NCBI GenBank assembly: GCA_905235835.1
Contig: CAJONQ010000009.1
Location: 1 to 33,441 of the forward strand
Length of the DNA: 33,441 nt
Source of the DNA: an uncultured Prevotella sp.
Lineage (GTDB): Bacteria; Bacteroidota; Bacteroidia; Bacteroidales; Bacteroidaceae
Reading direction: 5' to 3'
Part shown: piece after piece, positions 17,119-27,316 of the stretch
Position numbering within the stretch: the first letter of the stretch is position 1
Layout: every line of letters starts with the position of its first letter
Made by a program: the position numbers and the translations under genes
The notes under the pieces: model-generated
The model's input: only the letters and a program-made list of their open reading frames with translations
What the model was told of the DNA's origin: nothing
Database searches by the model: none

Positions 17119-18699
17119 TTACTGGAAGTACTCGTCATTCTGTTTCAACTCTGGGTCAGAGTCAAGTTCTGCCTGTGCAATGGGAATATGCTTTTTGTTG
17201 GGAGTCCAAGTGCGGGTACGGATGGCTGCATCCGAAGCTACACCCTCTGATTCGGGATCCAACGGCACGAGTGCGCCCGTAGCTTTGTTCTGGTTTGAGA
17301 CACCAGAGATGCCTTCAGCACGAACGAGGTCGAAGTAACGCTTGCCCTCGCCAATGAACTCCTTGTGGCGCTCAGTGAGAATCTGATCAATCGTAACGCC
17401 ACTGACGAGACCTAATCCTGCACGCTGGCGAACCTTGGTCACCCATGCGTCAGCCAGATTCTGATCTTGACCTGTACGCACTGCAAACTCAGCAGCATAG
17501 AGCAGAGCCTCAGCATAGCGGTAGTAGCGATAATTATTGCTATAGTTCAAGTTAGCTGATGATACAGCAGGCTTGTTGTTCTTCTCGTAGGGACGATACT
17601 TCTGCAACCACAGACCAGTGTCGGCATTACGCTTGGTGTAGGACAGTGTAGGCTCCCAGACGGTACCAGCCAGACGGTTGTCACCGGCGAGCAGTGTCTT
17701 CACAGCCTTGCGGACGGGCATGAAGCCCCAGCCATCCTGACCGGCACCCCACTCATCATCACCAGGATATGAGTTCGGAGAAATCAAAGTCGGAATAACC
17801 ATACCACCGATAGCGAGGGGAGATCCCCAGTCACGCTCAGTGACGTCCTTGTCATAGTTAATCTCCCAGATTGACTCAACATTCCACTCGTTGTCAGTGT
17901 CCCAATATCCCTTAAAGTCGGGGAATAAGTCATATTCGCCACTGTTAATAATAGTCTTCAAGTAAGAGAGGGCTTTGCTGAAGCGGGAATTATCGTTTTG
18001 ATACGCAACCATCTCCGCATACATCATAATCGCCATTGCTTGACTGGCACGACCTGCATTGGAATTGTCCCACTTCATAGGCAACTGGTTAGCCTCCAAT
18101 ACCTCTTCCAGTTCGACAATCAACTGATCATACACCTCGTCTGCCGACAACTGCGGAGCCGTATAGGGAGGCTCGCCTAAGTTTTTCAGATAGAAAGGAA
18201 TATTACCAAAGTAGTGCCACAGGTTATTGTAATAGTATACTCTCATAGTACGAACCTGAGCGCGAGCCAATGCCTCATATGTTTCATTCAGATTGCCTAC
18301 AGCATAGTTGTCCATGTAGTACAAGGCATCGTTACAACGTTTGACACCGCTGTAGTCAATAGTCCAAAGGGAACCCAGCGTATTGTCACCGTTGCCCACG
18401 AAGTCTGCCAGCATGTGCCAGTGCTTCATGTCGTCGTAGTTGGCACCGCCCACATAAACATCGTCACCCATGATGTCTGCGCAAATGTTGAGCGCGTTGT
18501 ATGTGCCCAGTCCGAAGTCGTGCCAGTGAATGGGGTCGTAGGCAGCAATCACTGCCTCCTCAATGTGCGCTTGGGTATTATAATAGGTGTCGAGGTTATC
18601 ACCATCGGGCTTTTGCACCTCGAGGAATGAGTCAGAGCAACTGGTGAAAGCCACTGCTGAGACGAGCATTCCCATCAAAATAAATCTATTTGTTTTCAT
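17119..18699 (-). CDS. susD-like: SusD-family nutrient-binding outer-membrane lipoprotein
   Basis: A 526-residue lipoprotein (AFTSC, Cys21) with the SusD fold: an N-terminal SusD-like region (SFLEVQKPDGDN, 24-35, and the helical TPR scaffold) and the C-terminal RagB/SusD region (KRYFDLVRAEG, WTPNKKHIPI). SusD proteins cap the SusC barrel and present bound oligosaccharide for import. It begins 21 bp after the susC stop. The length is normal for the family. Confidence 0.95.
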   Translation of the reverse strand: MKTNRFILMGMLVSAVAFTSCSDSFLEVQKPDGDNLDTYYNTQAHIEEAVIAAYDPIHWHDFGLGTYNALNICADIMGDDVYVGGANYDDMKHWHMLADFVGNGDNTLGSLWTIDYSGVKRCNDALYYMDNYAVGNLNETYEALARAQVRTMRVYYYNNLWHYFGNIPFYLKNLGEPPYTAPQLSADEVYDQLIVELEEVLEANQLPMKWDNSNAGRASQAMAIMMYAEMVAYQNDNSRFSKALSYLKTIINSGEYDLFPDFKGYWDTDNEWNVESIWEINYDKDVTERDWGSPLAIGGMVIPTLISPNSYPGDDEWGAGQDGWGFMPVRKAVKTLLAGDNRLAGTVWEPTLSYTKRNADTGLWLQKYRPYEKNNKPAVSSANLNYSNNYRYYRYAEALLYAAEFAVRTGQDQNLADAWVTKVRQRAGLGLVSGVTIDQILTERHKEFIGEGKRYFDLVRAEGISGVSNQNKATGALVPLDPESEGVASDAAIRTRTWTPNKKHIPIAQAELDSDPELKQNDEYFQ

Positions 18700-18720
18700 A
18701 TATATTGCTGTTTTGAGGAT

Positions 18721-21700
18721 TTAGAATGAAAGATTGAAACCAACCGTCCATGTACGGGCCTGAGGATAGATACCGCGGTCGATACCGAGTGATGTGCCAC
18801 CGTTACCGATTTCTGGGTCGAAGCCGTGATACTTGGTCCAAGTGAAGAGGTTCTCTGCCATCACATAGACGCGGAAGCGGCTGATGCCTGCCAGCTTTGT
18901 GATGTGCTGCGGAATGGTGTAACCTAATGAGATGTTCTTCAGGCGCAGGTAACTGCCGTCATAGACATAGAGGTCAGACATATTCCAGTTGTTGTTGGTG
19001 TTAGCACCCATGCGAGGAATCTTGGTTGACGTGCCAGGACCTGTCCAGCGTGCAAGCATCCATGTGGGATAGTTGCCAGAGAACACATCCGTACGATAGG
19101 TGGCGTCGAACACATCTGCGCCACTGACACCCTGGAAGAAGGCATTGAAGTCGAAGCCCTTCCAGTCAGCATTCAAGTTGAGACCGAATGTCCAGTCAGG
19201 AGTACCGTTACCGATGTCTGTACGGTCATCGTCGGTAATGGCGCCGTCACCGTTAAGGTCAACAAAGCGGACATCACCAGGCTGTGCGTTAGGCTGGATG
19301 AGTCTGCCCTCTATTGAATAGGCATTCACCTCTTCCCATGACTGGAAGATACCGTTAGTCTTGTAACCATAGAAGAATGGGAATGGCTTGCCGTTCTCAG
19401 CACGTGTACCACCACCGCTGATACCCTGTACACCATCCAAATTCAGGAAGCCCGTGTCATTACCGAGGTTCTTCAGCTTGTTCTTCAGATAAGAGGCGTT
19501 AGCCTTGACAGAGAAGTGTGCGTCAGCAATATTCCACTTGTAGCCTAACTCAAACTCAACACCCTTGTTCTCCATGTCACCGACGTTGCCGAGAGGCTTG
19601 GTCTCACCGACGTATGAAGGTATTGGCATGGTAATGATCATACCATTAGTCTTCTTGATGAAGTAGTCAACAGTGAAGGTCAGCTTATTGTTGAAGAAGC
19701 CTAAGTCAATACCGATGTCTGTCTGCTCACTCTCCTCCCATTTCAGGTCAGGGTTGGCAATGGCAGTAGCCTTTGAGCCCGACTGTTTGGTAACAGGATT
19801 ACCGAAGAGCACGTTGTTACCCATAGCAGTAAGCACCGTATAGGCGAAATCACCAATCTCCTCGTTACCATTCTTACCCCAAGAGAAGCGAACCTTAAAG
19901 TTAGACAGTCTGGCGGCCTGCTTCACTTTCTGGAAATACGGCTCGTTGGTGACGTTCCAACCTAATGAGAAGGAGGGGAAGGTACCCCACTTGTGACTCG
20001 GACCGAAGCGGCTCGAACCGTCACGGCGAATAGTACCCTGGAACATGTAGCGCTCGTCATAGTTATAAGACAAACGACCGAAGTAAGAAGCCAGATGATG
20101 CTCAGCCCAAATACCACCGCCGACTCCGTAGGGAACCTGCACGTTGGTGTGATCTTCATTCCACTCCATCACTGGGTCGGTGTAGTTAAAGTTGGGCTTG
20201 TTGATATTGATGAGATTCCATCTCCAACCGCTCAGTTCGTCGCCCTTAGACTTCAGTGCAGACTGACCGAGAACGACGGCTATAGAGTGCTTGCCGAAAG
20301 TCTTGTCGTAAGTCAGCGTGTTCTCAACCTGCCACTGGCTGTTCTGTGCCTTATACATACTTGCAGAGGTATGCTCCGCCTGATTGTTACCAGAGAGACG
20401 GTACCTCGTAAGGGTTGCGCCTTCGTTGCCCCAGAATGAGAAGTCGGCATTATAGTTGAAGTGATACTTCAAGTTGTCCCACAACTGTACGTCGAAGCCG
20501 AACTTAGCCATGAAGTGGTGGCTCCAGTTCTTGGTGGGATTCAGCGAGAGCATAGCCAATGGGTTGTTCATCTCCTGATAAGTACCGAAGTAGCCGGGGA
20601 TGGTATAGGGATTTCCTGCACCGTCGGTAGGAAGCTGATAGGTGCCATCTGCCTCATAGGCATCCTTCATACCCTGTGCCACGTCGCCCAGAGCAACGGG
20701 AGCCAGTGTGGGAGCCAGATAGAGAGCAGAGCCTAATACAGAACCATACTCTGAGTTGGTACCGATACCTGTAGAGTGTGTACGGATGTAGCTGACATTG
20801 ACATTCAAATCAACCTTGTTTAAGAAGTTACGCTCTTTCTCTGCATCCAGGATATTATAGAAGGTATTAGAGCGAAGTGTCAGCTTGTCATAATTTGACT
20901 GACCTTTGTCACCACCGACGATACCGTCCTGTTTAAAGTAACCCATTGAGAGATAGTAGTTCAACTTCTCGGTAGCACCACTGATGGTCACGTCGTGGTT
21001 CATCACAGGAGCATTGTCGTTGAACACGAGACCCTGCCAGTCAGTACCAAAACCTTGAATAGGATTTCCATTAGAATCTAACAGATTCGCTGGATCGAAC
21101 TTAGGAGCGGATCCACCTGCCAAAGCATACTCATTCTGCAATATCGCATAGTCTTTCGCGGATGTCACGTCACGCTTTTTCCATGCGCTCTGCCATCCGT
21201 ATGAGAAGTTGTAGTTAATCTGTGCCTTACCGACCTTACCTTTCTTGGTGGTAACAAGGATGACACCATTGGCGGCACGGGCACCGTAGATGGCACCAGA
21301 TGCAGCATCCTTCAGCACCTCGATAGACTCGATATCATTAGGATTAACAATGTCAAGACCACCGGTGATTGGCATACCGTCTACGATGTACAAGGGGTCA
21401 CTATTATTAATAGTACCTGTACCACGGACACGAATGCGGGAACCTTCACCAGGCTGACCAGAATTAGAGGTTACGTTCACACCGGCTGCAAGACCTTTCA
21501 GCGCATTATCCATACGGACAGCACCTTTTCCTGCTAAGTCATCAGCGCTCACCTTGGCGATAGAGGCTGTTACCACGCTCTTCTTCTGAACACCGTAACC
21601 GATGACGACTACCTCATCCAGCAGTTTGTCATCTGATTTCAGGACGACACGCAGGTTGTTGGCTGCCTTCACTTCCTGGGTAACCAGACCGATGTAAGAG

Positions 21701-21918
21701 ATGACCAAGGTAGAACCTTCATCGACGGACACTGAGAAGTTACCGTCGAAGTCAGTCACCGTACCATTAGAGGTACCTTTCTGAACGACAGAAGCACCAA
21801 TGACGGGTTCGTTCTGGTCGTCAACGACCGTACCCGTATAGGTATGCTTCTGGGCAAGAGCAGTCGCTGACATCATCATGAATGACAGCAACAAGAATAA
21901 AAACTTGCTTTTTTTCAT
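18721..21918 (-). CDS. susC-like: SusC-family TonB-dependent transporter
   Basis: A 1065-residue outer-membrane barrel, the first gene of the operon. The signal peptide ends ALAQ (20-23). The carboxypeptidase-regulatory-like domain (about 25-95) has the conserved YTGTVVDDQNEPVIGASV run. Next come DEVVVIGYGVQKK (TonB-box region, about 105), the plug with LYIVDGMPI and IESIEVLKDAASGAIYGARA, and the beta-barrel ending in Phe (TVGFNLSF), as expected for BAM-dependent insertion. It imports beta-glucan oligosaccharides using TonB energy, with SusD as the lid. The leader is about 67 nt from the predicted start site near 21985. Substrate choice is inferred from the enzymes in the operon. Confidence 0.96.
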   Translation of the reverse strand: MKKSKFLFLLLSFMMMSATALAQKHTYTGTVVDDQNEPVIGASVVQKGTSNGTVTDFDGNFSVSVDEGSTLVISYIGLVTQEVKAANNLRVVLKSDDKLLDEVVVIGYGVQKKSVVTASIAKVSADDLAGKGAVRMDNALKGLAAGVNVTSNSGQPGEGSRIRVRGTGTINNSDPLYIVDGMPITGGLDIVNPNDIESIEVLKDAASGAIYGARAANGVILVTTKKGKVGKAQINYNFSYGWQSAWKKRDVTSAKDYAILQNEYALAGGSAPKFDPANLLDSNGNPIQGFGTDWQGLVFNDNAPVMNHDVTISGATEKLNYYLSMGYFKQDGIVGGDKGQSNYDKLTLRSNTFYNILDAEKERNFLNKVDLNVNVSYIRTHSTGIGTNSEYGSVLGSALYLAPTLAPVALGDVAQGMKDAYEADGTYQLPTDGAGNPYTIPGYFGTYQEMNNPLAMLSLNPTKNWSHHFMAKFGFDVQLWDNLKYHFNYNADFSFWGNEGATLTRYRLSGNNQAEHTSASMYKAQNSQWQVENTLTYDKTFGKHSIAVVLGQSALKSKGDELSGWRWNLININKPNFNYTDPVMEWNEDHTNVQVPYGVGGGIWAEHHLASYFGRLSYNYDERYMFQGTIRRDGSSRFGPSHKWGTFPSFSLGWNVTNEPYFQKVKQAARLSNFKVRFSWGKNGNEEIGDFAYTVLTAMGNNVLFGNPVTKQSGSKATAIANPDLKWEESEQTDIGIDLGFFNNKLTFTVDYFIKKTNGMIITMPIPSYVGETKPLGNVGDMENKGVEFELGYKWNIADAHFSVKANASYLKNKLKNLGNDTGFLNLDGVQGISGGGTRAENGKPFPFFYGYKTNGIFQSWEEVNAYSIEGRLIQPNAQPGDVRFVDLNGDGAITDDDRTDIGNGTPDWTFGLNLNADWKGFDFNAFFQGVSGADVFDATYRTDVFSGNYPTWMLARWTGPGTSTKIPRMGANTNNNWNMSDLYVYDGSYLRLKNISLGYTIPQHITKLAGISRFRVYVMAENLFTWTKYHGFDPEIGNGGTSLGIDRGIYPQARTWTVGFNLSF

Positions 21919-21991
21919 ACGTTAATAAATTGTTTTATTTGGTTAGTGATAAAATATCCAATAGCATTAAGCCTATGGGCGATTTTCATTG

Positions 21992-21999
21992 CAAAGATA
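21992..21999 (-). promoter_or_regulatory. -7 box of the susC operon
   Basis: The minus strand reads TATCTTTG, an exact TAnnTTTG match, 74 bp upstream of the susC ATG. No good -33 box is seen, which would fit a promoter that depends on an activator bound at the element upstream (proximal GTGGA 41 bp above the -7 box). Confidence 0.65.
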
Positions 22000-22033
22000 T
22001 TTAAAATTATAATGCGTACATTAATACAATGAT

Positions 22034-22139
22034 GAAAAAGTGGATGATTTCATCTATATAAAAAACATAACTCACACGGAACCAGCGACTTGCGTTATCA
22101 TCGACCATCCAAAAAGAGTGGACGAAATATAGAGGTGTA
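22034..22139 (-). promoter_or_regulatory. Bipartite regulatory element, copy A (susC)
   Basis: The proximal half-site GAAAAAGTGGAT is at 22034-22045. The distal half-site AAAAAGAGTGGA ends at 22122, followed after 4 bp by ATATAGAGGT (22127-22136). The GTGGA cores are 78 bp apart. The whole element aligns with copy B (31749-31853) along its full length, about three-quarters identical by eye with one gap, including the middle (AACTCxCACxGAACxAGC). This is the likely site of PUL activation. Confidence 0.65.
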
Positions 22140-22147
22140 AATCAAAC

Positions 22148-22184
22148 AATTATCCCGATAAACGGGGTGTTTATCGGGATAATT
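22148..22184 (-). terminator. Perfect 16-bp hairpin ending the GH81 unit
   Basis: AATTATCCCGATAAAC (22148-22163) and its exact reverse complement (22169-22184) flank a 5-nt loop. It lies 31 bp after the small-protein stop and just before the susC regulatory element. The T-run after the stem is poor (GTTTGATTT), so it may also act as a transcript 3' end stabiliser. Position and symmetry support a terminator that insulates the two transcription units. Confidence 0.75.
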
Positions 22185-22215
22185 AACACTTCAACGGGCA
22201 GTTTTGCCCATTCCA

Positions 22216-22428
22216 TTAGAACCCATCAAACAAACGGGAGGCGACTTCCTCGTCAGGACCGAAGAAACCTCCTACTCCCGGGTACTCTATGAGGTCGCTG
22301 GAAGATGACGGCACACCTGACCCGCTGATGAGCAGCAGCGGCTGGATGGTATGCAGTTCTATCAGTTCCGTTGTGGGGGTACTATAATCTTTACGTTTCA
22401 TATTACTGTTCATTTTTAGATTCGTCAT
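22216..22428 (-). CDS. Small protein, KxxYxxP...EL...LL type, after GH81
   Basis: Up to 70 residues. Possible starts are ATG 22428, 22413 and 22401; the last (MKRKDYSTP...) aligns best with the other small protein at 27379. The shared pattern is MK(K/R)K-x-Y-x-P-xx-E-(L/V)-(I/V)-E-L, then a LL/GS stretch and an acidic, Gly-rich tail. There is no signal peptide or transmembrane helix. It starts 4 bp after the GH81 stop and is followed at once by a hairpin terminator. Short proteins of this look occur next to large exported proteins in Prevotella and related bacteria, but I know no assigned function. Confidence 0.65.
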   Translation of the reverse strand: MTNLKMNSNMKRKDYSTPTTELIELHTIQPLLLISGSGVPSSSSDLIEYPGVGGFFGPDEEVASRLFDGF

Positions 22429-22432
22429 ACCA

Positions 22433-25400
22433 TTACTTCACTACAACGGTCTTGCCCTGATAGATATAGATACCCTTCTGCGACGGGCGATTGGTTCCTA
22501 ACCGACGACCACGCAGGTCATAGTAGCAACCGTCTGTCCATGAGGCTTTAAGTTCCAGACGCTCTATGGCGGTGACACCGTCAAACAGTACACGGGCTCC
22601 GGCAGGCACATCGGCGAGGTAAGCACGGAAACTGCCTACCACAGTACCTTCCGTATTCAGCCATGACAACTGACCAGTGCTCTTGAAGGCGGCATAGCCC
22701 TCGGTGCCACTGACAGCGAACTGTTGGAAGTTACCGATAAAGCGTACTTTATTGACTTCCGTCATCCGGTTCTCCACGCCACGAGCCAGTTCCACATTAC
22801 CTTTCGTGCCATCGATGGACAGCACGATGGGAGAAGAAGTGGCATTATGGAGCAGGTAAGGCTTGTAGGCGGTGATACCTGTCACCTTCTTGAAGTCAAT
22901 CGCATCAGCGGTCACCTTATTCAGCTCGTAGACATCCAAGCCTGCAGGGACAGTGATATCACGGGGCAGACAGCAGGTGCCATACTCTCCTGCCAGGATG
23001 GTACGGCTATAGGTCAGTGTGGCGTTGCGTCCGAAACTCATCGGCAGCACGGCATAGCCGTCCTCGAACACTACCTTGAAACCGGTATCCTTCAACGGCA
23101 GAATCCAGCCACCAGAATTATAGGCAAGATTCTGACTGTTGGTCAACTTCGCTTGCTGTGCCGATGCCGCACCGTCGTCGCCACCAGTTCCATTCAGCAG
23201 GATGATGACATTCGGGTTTTCCGTGGTGATAGTCATCGGAGTGGTATTGCCTAAAGTGACACCACTCAGGTCGATAGCGGTCGTTGTCTTCGGCAATGCG
23301 GCGATATCACTGAGGAACTGCTCCACATTATCATCTGTCAGACCCGTACCAAAGGAGGTGACCGTAGAGATACCCTTAGAGTCGGGATCACCCACAAACA
23401 CCTTATCACCCGTCTCGGTATAGAAATACACATTGGCGATCAGGGCGGCATTCGTACCAGCCTTATAGTCGTTGAACGAGAAGAACAGCCAGTTTGCCGT
23501 CGTATTGGTAATCGGCAGGTCAATGCTGTTCCACTGTCCTCCCTTCAATGCCTTGGCATACTCCTTGTTGCCAGGGGCTCCCTCGATATGAATACTGAAA
23601 GCAGGGGCATCCGCCAAGGGGTAGACATCGGCATGCAGCATGTTAGCACCCTCTAAGTCGATATTACCTAAGGCACCGAAGCCACAGGTACCCAACTGCT
23701 TCACAAAGATAGCACGACAGGTCGGGGTGAGGTCGAAGGAAGGACCGGTGCGCTGAGAGCCTCCGTTGTAGTCGAAGTTCATCGACGACTCCTCTTGTCC
23801 CACGAAGATCACCACCTTATCGCTGAGCGTAGCAGGAGCATCCACGGCTTCGTTGATGACCAGCACCTCTGCCTCGCTCGTTATAGTACCGACTTTAGCC
23901 TTCACGGTATAGGTACCTTCCGCTGTCGCCGTAATGGTCTTTGCCTCAGCGTCAACCGTCAGTCCTGCACTTACCTCATAGTCTGGTGTCATGGCAAAGG
24001 GAGCGCCAAACTGGTCTTTGCCCTCTATGGTGAAGGCGGTCTCAATATCCTTCACCAGGATGCCCGGCACCTCAAAGGTCAACGATGCGAGTTTCAGACT
24101 CTCCTCTACGGGCAGGGTCTTGGTGGCGGTCATACCGTCGACCGTTGCCGTCACACTGACATTCCCATACTTCGACGGGGTGAACTTGCTGCCGCTGAAC
24201 GTACCGTCCGCACTGCTCCACGTGGCAGCGACACTCTTGGCATTCCCTGCATAGTCATAGCCCTTGATGGATAGTTCCGTGGCAACACCTTGTTTCAGTA
24301 CCTCATCGGCACTGGTGATCTCCACACCCATCAGGGCATCGTCTGCCGCAGAGGCTGGTCGTCCGTACACCTCCAACTCAAAGAGGGAGGTACCGTACCC
24401 GGTGCCACGCTTCACACCCACCAGTCGGACATAACGCCCTTTATGGTCACCCATGGCGAGCTCCGTCCAGTCGTTCGATTTTCCGGCGCCCGTCATACTG
24501 TAAGTGGGGGCACCATCCTCCGTGTCACGCAGTTCGATGCGATACTCTGAGGCATAACTTGCCTCCCATCTTACGCGTACCTTATATATATTAGCATTCT
24601 CCTCGAGGTCTACCTGCAACCACTCATTATCCTTATGGGCACTGCCCCAGCGGGTTTCTAAGTTGCCATCAGTGGCACCCTCCTTCTTGGTTCCTTCATT
24701 CTCATGGCTGCTCTCCGTACAGGACTTTCCTAAGGCGAGGTTCTTCATTACCAGTTGCTCACGCAGGTCTGGCTCTGAGTCGTCCACAGGATAGACATAA
24801 TTATACGCAGCAGAGGTGACACCCTCCACTTTCATCTGTCGGGCAGGCACCACAAGGTTTGTGCCATCACTATAGTGGACGGTGATCTCCGCATCCGTGG
24901 GGTTATAGGCGATATGGGTCTTCACGCCCCCCTTGTCATAGACACGAGCCGTAGGATAGTCGGCGGTCACGCTCCACACGATGTCCCCGTAGGTACGGTG
25001 TGAGTGGGTGACGAAATAGGTGATACCGTTGGTAGAACTGGTCGTCATCGTACCCCAGCCTTTCGTCCAGCCCTCGTCGAAGATAGCAGCGGCATCGTCG
25101 GGGTCACTCCATTGGCGGTAGCTCAGTACCACATTGCCCCAGTCGGAGTCACGCAGGTCAGCGTCACCAATACCACCCGTGCCGTCCCAACCCTTATGCT
25201 CCTTGATAGCCATCAGGTAATCGTAGTCCCAGGCAGCAAAATCCTTGTCCTCGCCTAAGTAGTCGAGGGCGGGAGAGATGGGCATCCACTGGATACCCTG
25301 CATGAAGACGGGGTCACCGCCGAACCAGGTCCACCATCCGACACCGTGACTGGTGAGGTTGGAGCTCCAAGGTTGGATATAGTCCACTATCCCATCCTTC

Positions 25401-27289
25401 CTATGCTTGAACTTCGTATAGTCGATGTTATAGTCGGGATTGTTGGTCGTATGGAAGTCGGCGCCGATGGTCTCCCCATGACGGTCAAACCAGTACTCGG
25501 CAGTGGCACGGCTCTCACTGATCCAGCCGAAGATGCCGGCGTCACGCAGCTCATTGTCACCCAGGGCGACACCTAACAGGTACATACCGCCCCACCCTTG
25601 CATCGACTCGGAGGTAGACTCCTGACCGTTACCGGCTCCGTCACCCATGCCGCCGGCATAGCAATGCCCAGCCCATGGATCCATCATACGCAAGAAACAA
25701 GCCCAGTCGTCTCGCTTGTAGTTGTTATAGTCACGAGCCACCAGCTTAATCATCTCCCCATAGTTCTGTTTGAAGTCGTTGTCCACCAGTGCCAGCATAG
25801 CGGCGGCAAGGGTGTAGTAACCATAATGGAAATGGTGGTCGTTATAGGTGTCACTGTCATAACTGGTGTTATAACCAATCAGTCCATGGTATCGCTGATC
25901 GTAGGCAAAGAAGAAGTTATCCTCACCCGGCGTATAGGTCAGCCAGTTGACGAGTGCCTCCTTCAGACGGTCGTGGCACTGGCGGAAGAGTTCCTCCTCA
26001 CCCATCTCACGGGCAAACGACATATACAGTGCCATCTGTGTCAGTCCCTTACCGCCCCAGTAGGTGTCACCGCCGAAGGTACCCTTCTGGGCATACTCCT
26101 CCAGCATCGTCTTCATCTTGGCGACATCATAGGCATGGTCACCCGTCAGGTCGTTGGGCATCGCATACCATGGCAGCATACCCGAGAACTTATAACTGAT
26201 GCTCAGGTCATTGCCTGCGGCAAGTTTCAGTTTGCCACGTGGGGTGGCATAACTATTACCTAAGAAGGTATGACTGAACGTAGCGTATGGACTGCGCCAG
26301 TGGTGGGGGATGAATCCCTGCAGCACATCACTGGTTGCGGAGCCGGTACGCAGGTCTTCCGCTGTCACCTTCCAATGGGTGGTCAGCGTACCGCTTGCCT
26401 GGGCATAGTCCCACGACACCTTCGTGTCTGTCGGCTTGCTATAGGCGTAGGTGCCGTATGCCGTCAGGTCACTGGTCTGCTGCAGCAGTGCCACCACCAC
26501 AAACTGCTTGGCACCACCAAATGTGACGGTAGCCTTGCCACCGTCTATCGTCACCGTACTACCTTCAGGCAGGTAGATGCCATAGAGGTCTTGCGTCGCC
26601 GTGTTCTTGATGCGCACCACGAACTGCGTGTGGCTGCCGCTGGTGAGGGCTGCGCCTGCTCCGTCGATGACATCGACGGATACGGAACCGGTCAGCTTGT
26701 TGTCGGCACCGTCATTGTCGGTCTTCACGGCAGTAATGACGGGACTGACGTTCTCCATCTCTATCCAGGTGAAGGGGACACCATGGGCAAGGGTGGTCTG
26801 CATCTTCTGCGTACCGCTCTCCTCGGAGAAGGTCACCGTCCAGTCACTCCACTGCTCCGCCATCGGTGCCGTGGCATAGAAGTCGTCGCCACCGCTGACG
26901 GTCAGCTTCGACTGTGCCTTCATCTCCGTGCCGTTGTCCACCCAGTATTTCGGATAGTGGATATCCACACCGTATTTCATGCCCTGCACATACTGCGGAT
27001 ACGACCACAGATGTCCTGTCACCTCCTTGCCAGACCGTCCACGGTCGGCATTGATGAGGTCCGTCCACCAGTCGTTGGTGGGAATAGGCTGTCCTGCCTT
27101 CTCACGGATATACAACTTTCGGTATTGCATATACTGGCTCTGGTCACCCCCATGCTCCGATGTCCTCGACTTCGACAGGGGTGAGTAAGCCGCATAGCTG
27201 CCCTTGCCCACTGGCACTGATGACTGCGCAAGAGTCACCGAGGGGGCTATGAGCAGAGCCGCCATGACTGTTAATAGATAGTTTCTCAT
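22433..27289 (-). CDS. Multidomain GH81 endo-beta-1,3-glucanase with T9SS sorting tail
   Basis: A 1618-residue exported enzyme. The signal peptide ends TLAQ (19-22). The GH81 module (about 25-830) carries the family hallmarks YNDHHFHYGYY (482-492, catalytic Asp484), DPWAGHCYAGG (537-547) and GQESTSES with Glu557 and Glu561. GH81 enzymes are inverting endo-beta-1,3-glucanases. Next come an F5/8 type C (discoidin-like) module (about 845-977), two Ig/Big-type domains (about 985-1145), a beta-sandwich module (about 1155-1292) like those in the protein at 27639, and a C-terminal T9SS tail ending YYDLRGRRLG...KGIYIYQGKTVVVK. It should be secreted or anchored on the surface and start depolymerisation of long beta-1,3-glucan. 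A terminator-like hairpin and a small gene lie directly upstream. Confidence 0.93.
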   Translation of the reverse strand: MRNYLLTVMAALLIAPSVTLAQSSVPVGKGSYAAYSPLSKSRTSEHGGDQSQYMQYRKLYIREKAGQPIPTNDWWTDLINADRGRSGKEVTGHLWSYPQYVQGMKYGVDIHYPKYWVDNGTEMKAQSKLTVSGGDDFYATAPMAEQWSDWTVTFSEESGTQKMQTTLAHGVPFTWIEMENVSPVITAVKTDNDGADNKLTGSVSVDVIDGAGAALTSGSHTQFVVRIKNTATQDLYGIYLPEGSTVTIDGGKATVTFGGAKQFVVVALLQQTSDLTAYGTYAYSKPTDTKVSWDYAQASGTLTTHWKVTAEDLRTGSATSDVLQGFIPHHWRSPYATFSHTFLGNSYATPRGKLKLAAGNDLSISYKFSGMLPWYAMPNDLTGDHAYDVAKMKTMLEEYAQKGTFGGDTYWGGKGLTQMALYMSFAREMGEEELFRQCHDRLKEALVNWLTYTPGEDNFFFAYDQRYHGLIGYNTSYDSDTYNDHHFHYGYYTLAAAMLALVDNDFKQNYGEMIKLVARDYNNYKRDDWACFLRMMDPWAGHCYAGGMGDGAGNGQESTSESMQGWGGMYLLGVALGDNELRDAGIFGWISESRATAEYWFDRHGETIGADFHTTNNPDYNIDYTKFKHRKDGIVDYIQPWSSNLTSHGVGWWTWFGGDPVFMQGIQWMPISPALDYLGEDKDFAAWDYDYLMAIKEHKGWDGTGGIGDADLRDSDWGNVVLSYRQWSDPDDAAAIFDEGWTKGWGTMTTSSTNGITYFVTHSHRTYGDIVWSVTADYPTARVYDKGGVKTHIAYNPTDAEITVHYSDGTNLVVPARQMKVEGVTSAAYNYVYPVDDSEPDLREQLVMKNLALGKSCTESSHENEGTKKEGATDGNLETRWGSAHKDNEWLQVDLEENANIYKVRVRWEASYASEYRIELRDTEDGAPTYSMTGAGKSNDWTELAMGDHKGRYVRLVGVKRGTGYGTSLFELEVYGRPASAADDALMGVEITSADEVLKQGVATELSIKGYDYAGNAKSVAATWSSADGTFSGSKFTPSKYGNVSVTATVDGMTATKTLPVEESLKLASLTFEVPGILVKDIETAFTIEGKDQFGAPFAMTPDYEVSAGLTVDAEAKTITATAEGTYTVKAKVGTITSEAEVLVINEAVDAPATLSDKVVIFVGQEESSMNFDYNGGSQRTGPSFDLTPTCRAIFVKQLGTCGFGALGNIDLEGANMLHADVYPLADAPAFSIHIEGAPGNKEYAKALKGGQWNSIDLPITNTTANWLFFSFNDYKAGTNAALIANVYFYTETGDKVFVGDPDSKGISTVTSFGTGLTDDNVEQFLSDIAALPKTTTAIDLSGVTLGNTTPMTITTENPNVIILLNGTGGDDGAASAQQAKLTNSQNLAYNSGGWILPLKDTGFKVVFEDGYAVLPMSFGRNATLTYSRTILAGEYGTCCLPRDITVPAGLDVYELNKVTADAIDFKKVTGITAYKPYLLHNATSSPIVLSIDGTKGNVELARGVENRMTEVNKVRFIGNFQQFAVSGTEGYAAFKSTGQLSWLNTEGTVVGSFRAYLADVPAGARVLFDGVTAIERLELKASWTDGCYYDLRGRRLGTNRPSQKGIYIYQGKTVVVK

Positions 27290-27316
27290 TTAATCTTTTG
27301 TTTCTTGTTTTAGTCT

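Noticed and set aside
26270..27184. 304-codon plus-strand frame
   Set aside because: It is antisense to the GH81 catalytic module, with no protein-like features.
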